Below, in pieces: positions 61,731 to 64,000 of a DNA stretch of 64,000 nucleotides. The translations under genes and the position numbers were made by a program. Positions within the stretch are counted from its first letter, which is position 1. The number at the start of each line of letters is the position of its first letter. The notes beneath the pieces were generated by a model. It had not been told where the DNA came from and made no database searches. It saw only the letters and a program-made list of their open reading frames with translations. The stretch is from Bacteroides pyogenes DSM 20611 = JCM 6294 (GTDB lineage: Bacteria > Bacteroidota > Bacteroidia > Bacteroidales > Bacteroidaceae): NCBI RefSeq assembly GCF_000428105.1, contig NZ_KE386623.1:134670-198669 (forward strand). Reading direction: 5' to 3'.

Positions 61731-64000
61731 ATGATATTTATGACTATAACCGAACTACAGCAACAATATGCCGCCCATCCCAACATGGCGGTGATGGAAC
61801 GTATCTTGAAAGATCCTTCCATCCGGACTGTGTTTTGCGGAGGTCTGTGCGCTTCTGCCGCTTCGCTTTCTTCATCGGTGTGGGTGCGTCGAGGCATTTG
61901 CCCTTTTGTCTTTATTCTGGGCGATCTCGAAGAGGCGGGATATTTTTATCACGACCTCACGCAGATTTTAGGAACGGAGCAAGTGCTTTTCTTCCCTTCT
62001 TCGTTTCGCCGTTCCGTCAAGTACGGACAGAAAGACGCAGCCAATGAGATTCTGCGTACGGAAGTACTGAGCCGGTTGGAAAAAGGAGAGAAAGGCCTGT
62101 GTATTGTGACGTATCCCGACGCATTGGCAGAGAAAGTGGTGTCGCGCAAAGAGCTGAACGATAAAACCCTGAAGCTGAATGTAGGGGAGCGTGTGGATAC
62201 GGTGTTTGTTACAGATGTGCTGCATAGCTACGGATTCGAATATGTGGATTATGTATATGAACCCGGACAATATGCCGTGAGGGGAAGCATTATCGACGTT
62301 TTTTCTTTTGCTTCCGAATACCCTTACCGCATCGATTTTTTCGGCGATGAAGTGGAGAGTATCCGCACGTTCGAGGTGGAGTCGCAACTTTCGCGGGAAA
62401 AGAAAAACGGGATAATGATTGTTCCCGACTTGGCGGTGACGGGTGAAGTGACGACCTCTTTTCTCGATTTTATTCCCGGAGAGACTGTGCTGGCGATGCG
62501 CGACTTCCTGTGGTTGCGCGAACGCATTCAGGCCGTGCACGACGAGGCTTTGACACCGCAAGCCATTGCCGTGCAGGAAGCCGAAGAGAACGGAGGCATC
62601 ACGCCCGAGGGAAAATTGATAGACGGCAGCGAGTTTATGTCGCGCGCGCTCGATTTCCGCCGAATGGAGTTCGGCAACAAGCCGACAGGCGTACCCGATG
62701 CGAGTGTTTCTTTTGAGACTTCCGCCCAGCCCATTTTCCACAAGAATTTCGACCTGGTATCCGATGCTTTCAGAGATTATATCGGAAAAGGATATTCGCT
62801 CTTTGTTTGCAGTGACAGTACAAAGCAGACCGACCGCATCAAGGCCATCTTTGAAGACCGCAAAGAGCATATTTCCTTTACTCCCGTTCAACGAACCCTT
62901 CATGAAGGGTTCGCGGATGATACGTTGCGGATGTGTGTGTTTACCGATCATCAGCTTTTCGACCGTTTTCATAAATACAACCTGAAGAGCGACAAGGCTC
63001 GTTCGGGGAAAGTAACGTTGTCGCTGAAAGAGCTGAACCAGTTCACTCCCGGCGATTATGTGGTGCATACCGACCACGGCATCGGGCGCTTTGCCGGATT
63101 GATACGGGTTCCGAATGGAGACACTACGCAGGAGGTGATAAAGCTCATCTATCAGAACGAGGACGTGGTGTTCGTCTCCATCCATTCATTGCACAAGGTC
63201 TCCAAATACAAAGGAAAAGAAGGAGAGCCTCCGCGCTTGAATAAATTGGGAACGGGTGCTTGGGAAAAACTGAAGGAGCGTACAAAGACGAAGATTAAGG
63301 ACATTGCCCGCGACCTTATTAAGCTTTATTCGCAACGCCGACAGGAAAAAGGCTTTTCCTACAGTCCCGACAGCTTTTTGCAGCGGGAATTGGAGGCGTC
63401 GTTCATATACGAAGATACGCCCGACCAAAGCAAGGCTACGGCGGACGTGAAGACGGATATGGAAAGCGAACGTCCGATGGACCGTCTGGTGTGCGGAGAT
63501 GTGGGATTTGGCAAGACGGAAGTGGCGATCCGTGCCGCGTTTAAGGCAGTGGCGGACAATAAGCAGGTGGCCGTGCTCGTGCCGACTACGGTACTTGCTT
63601 ACCAGCATTTCCGGACTTTCCGCGAACGGTTGAAAGGTCTGCCTTGCCGGGTGGAGTACCTGAGTCGGGCCCGTACGGCGGCACAGGCGAAAGCCGTGCT
63701 GAAAGAGTTGAAGGAAGGAGAAGTGAACATACTTATCGGCACCCATCGTATTCTGGGGAAGGATGTGCGCTTTAAAGACTTGGGATTGCTCATTATCGAC
63801 GAAGAACAGAAGTTCGGCGTTTCGGTGAAAGAAAAGCTGCGACAGATGAAAGTGAACGTGGATACGCTGACCATGACCGCCACGCCCATTCCGCGTACCC
63901 TCCAATTCTCACTGATGGGGGCGCGCGACTTGAGTGTTATCTCTACGCCTCCGCCCAACCGTTACCCCATTCAGACCGAAGTGCATACGTTCAACGAAGA
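61731..64000 (+). CDS. mfd: Transcription-repair coupling factor Mfd (5' part, runs off the window)
   Basis: About 756 codons are visible from ATG 61731 (ATG 61740 also possible). The UvrB-homology module is at the N-terminus (GSIIDVFSFASEYPYRIDFF), then the RNA-polymerase-interacting domain (GDYVVHTDHGIGRFAGL), then the helicase with Walker A VCGDVGFGKTEVAIRAAF, PTTVLAYQHF and LLIIDEEQKFGVSVKEK (DEEQ), and MTATPIPRTL. It strips stalled RNA polymerase from DNA and recruits UvrA. A TACTTTTG promoter box is at 61667-61674. Confidence 0.95.
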   Translation, partial: MIFMTITELQQQYAAHPNMAVMERILKDPSIRTVFCGGLCASAASLSSSVWVRRGICPFVFILGDLEEAGYFYHDLTQILGTEQVLFFPSSFRRSVKYGQKDAANEILRTEVLSRLEKGEKGLCIVTYPDALAEKVVSRKELNDKTLKLNVGERVDTVFVTDVLHSYGFEYVDYVYEPGQYAVRGSIIDVFSFASEYPYRIDFFGDEVESIRTFEVESQLSREKKNGIMIVPDLAVTGEVTTSFLDFIPGETVLAMRDFLWLRERIQAVHDEALTPQAIAVQEAEENGGITPEGKLIDGSEFMSRALDFRRMEFGNKPTGVPDASVSFETSAQPIFHKNFDLVSDAFRDYIGKGYSLFVCSDSTKQTDRIKAIFEDRKEHISFTPVQRTLHEGFADDTLRMCVFTDHQLFDRFHKYNLKSDKARSGKVTLSLKELNQFTPGDYVVHTDHGIGRFAGLIRVPNGDTTQEVIKLIYQNEDVVFVSIHSLHKVSKYKGKEGEPPRLNKLGTGAWEKLKERTKTKIKDIARDLIKLYSQRRQEKGFSYSPDSFLQRELEASFIYEDTPDQSKATADVKTDMESERPMDRLVCGDVGFGKTEVAIRAAFKAVADNKQVAVLVPTTVLAYQHFRTFRERLKGLPCRVEYLSRARTAAQAKAVLKELKEGEVNILIGTHRILGKDVRFKDLGLLIIDEEQKFGVSVKEKLRQMKVNVDTLTMTATPIPRTLQFSLMGARDLSVISTPPPNRYPIQTEVHTFNE

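Overview
The window is a Bacteroidales chromosome segment, most like Bacteroides or Parabacteroides. Evidence for this is the Bacteroidetes-type promoters (a TAnnTTTG box at -7), paired S46 dipeptidyl-peptidases, an anaerobic sulfatase maturase, a TonB receptor with a DUF4374 lipoprotein, and RteC/DUF3408/Bacteroides-style tandem integrase genes. The genus is inferred; there is no rRNA here.

Layout. Positions 1-84 hold the last codons of a chromosomal gene and a terminator follows. About 275-39443 is a mobile-element composite sitting between that gene and nadE. The rest, 39510-64000, is ordinary housekeeping chromosome.

The composite is two elements, one inside the other. The OUTER element (about 275-13147 plus 36854-39443) is a mobilizable integrative element. 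It carries a frameshifted MobV relaxase with a likely oriT, a Toprim primase, a VirE-type helicase, two small helix-turn-helix proteins, a translationally coupled five-gene cargo operon (PfpI-like, methyltransferase, VOC-DUF2867 fusion, GNAT, HEAT-repeat) and a two-reverse-transcriptase defence system that matches DRT type 3. Its tandem integrases are at 36807-39103. The second integrase is cut in two: its N-terminal part is at 36830-37868 and its missing C-terminus is at 12989-13155, both on the minus strand. The INNER element (about 13148-36853) lies exactly in that gap, with the near-repeat CTATGNNTTCCGACATG at both ends. That sequence encodes the catalytic HVG(R/K)H motif of the interrupted integrase.

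The inner element has its own tandem integrases, a metal/siderophore-type uptake and export module, and remnants of a CTnDOT-like conjugative transposon (RteC-like, MobA-like, DUF3408, possible oriT). It also carries one very large unrecognised gene (32321-35875), a tandem duplication containing two PD-(D/E)XK nuclease-like cores. In the uptake/export module, two half ABC transporters, a TonB receptor with its lipoprotein, and an OMP-MMPL-LolA-like operon share the same operator at the same distance from their promoters; an AraC regulator lies among them.

The two most interesting systems are (i) the DRT3-like pair with a downstream structured RNA containing CACACACA in a hairpin loop, which fits the known template idea for this class, and (ii) the 1184-residue double-nuclease protein, for which I know no described system. 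The core chromosome at the right carries NAD synthase, a PerR/Fur-type regulator with a reverse rubrerythrin, thioredoxins, two S46 peptidases, anSME, SbcCD, an ECF sigma factor, dihydroorotase, a dolichol-phosphate-mannose-synthase-like glycosyltransferase and the start of mfd.
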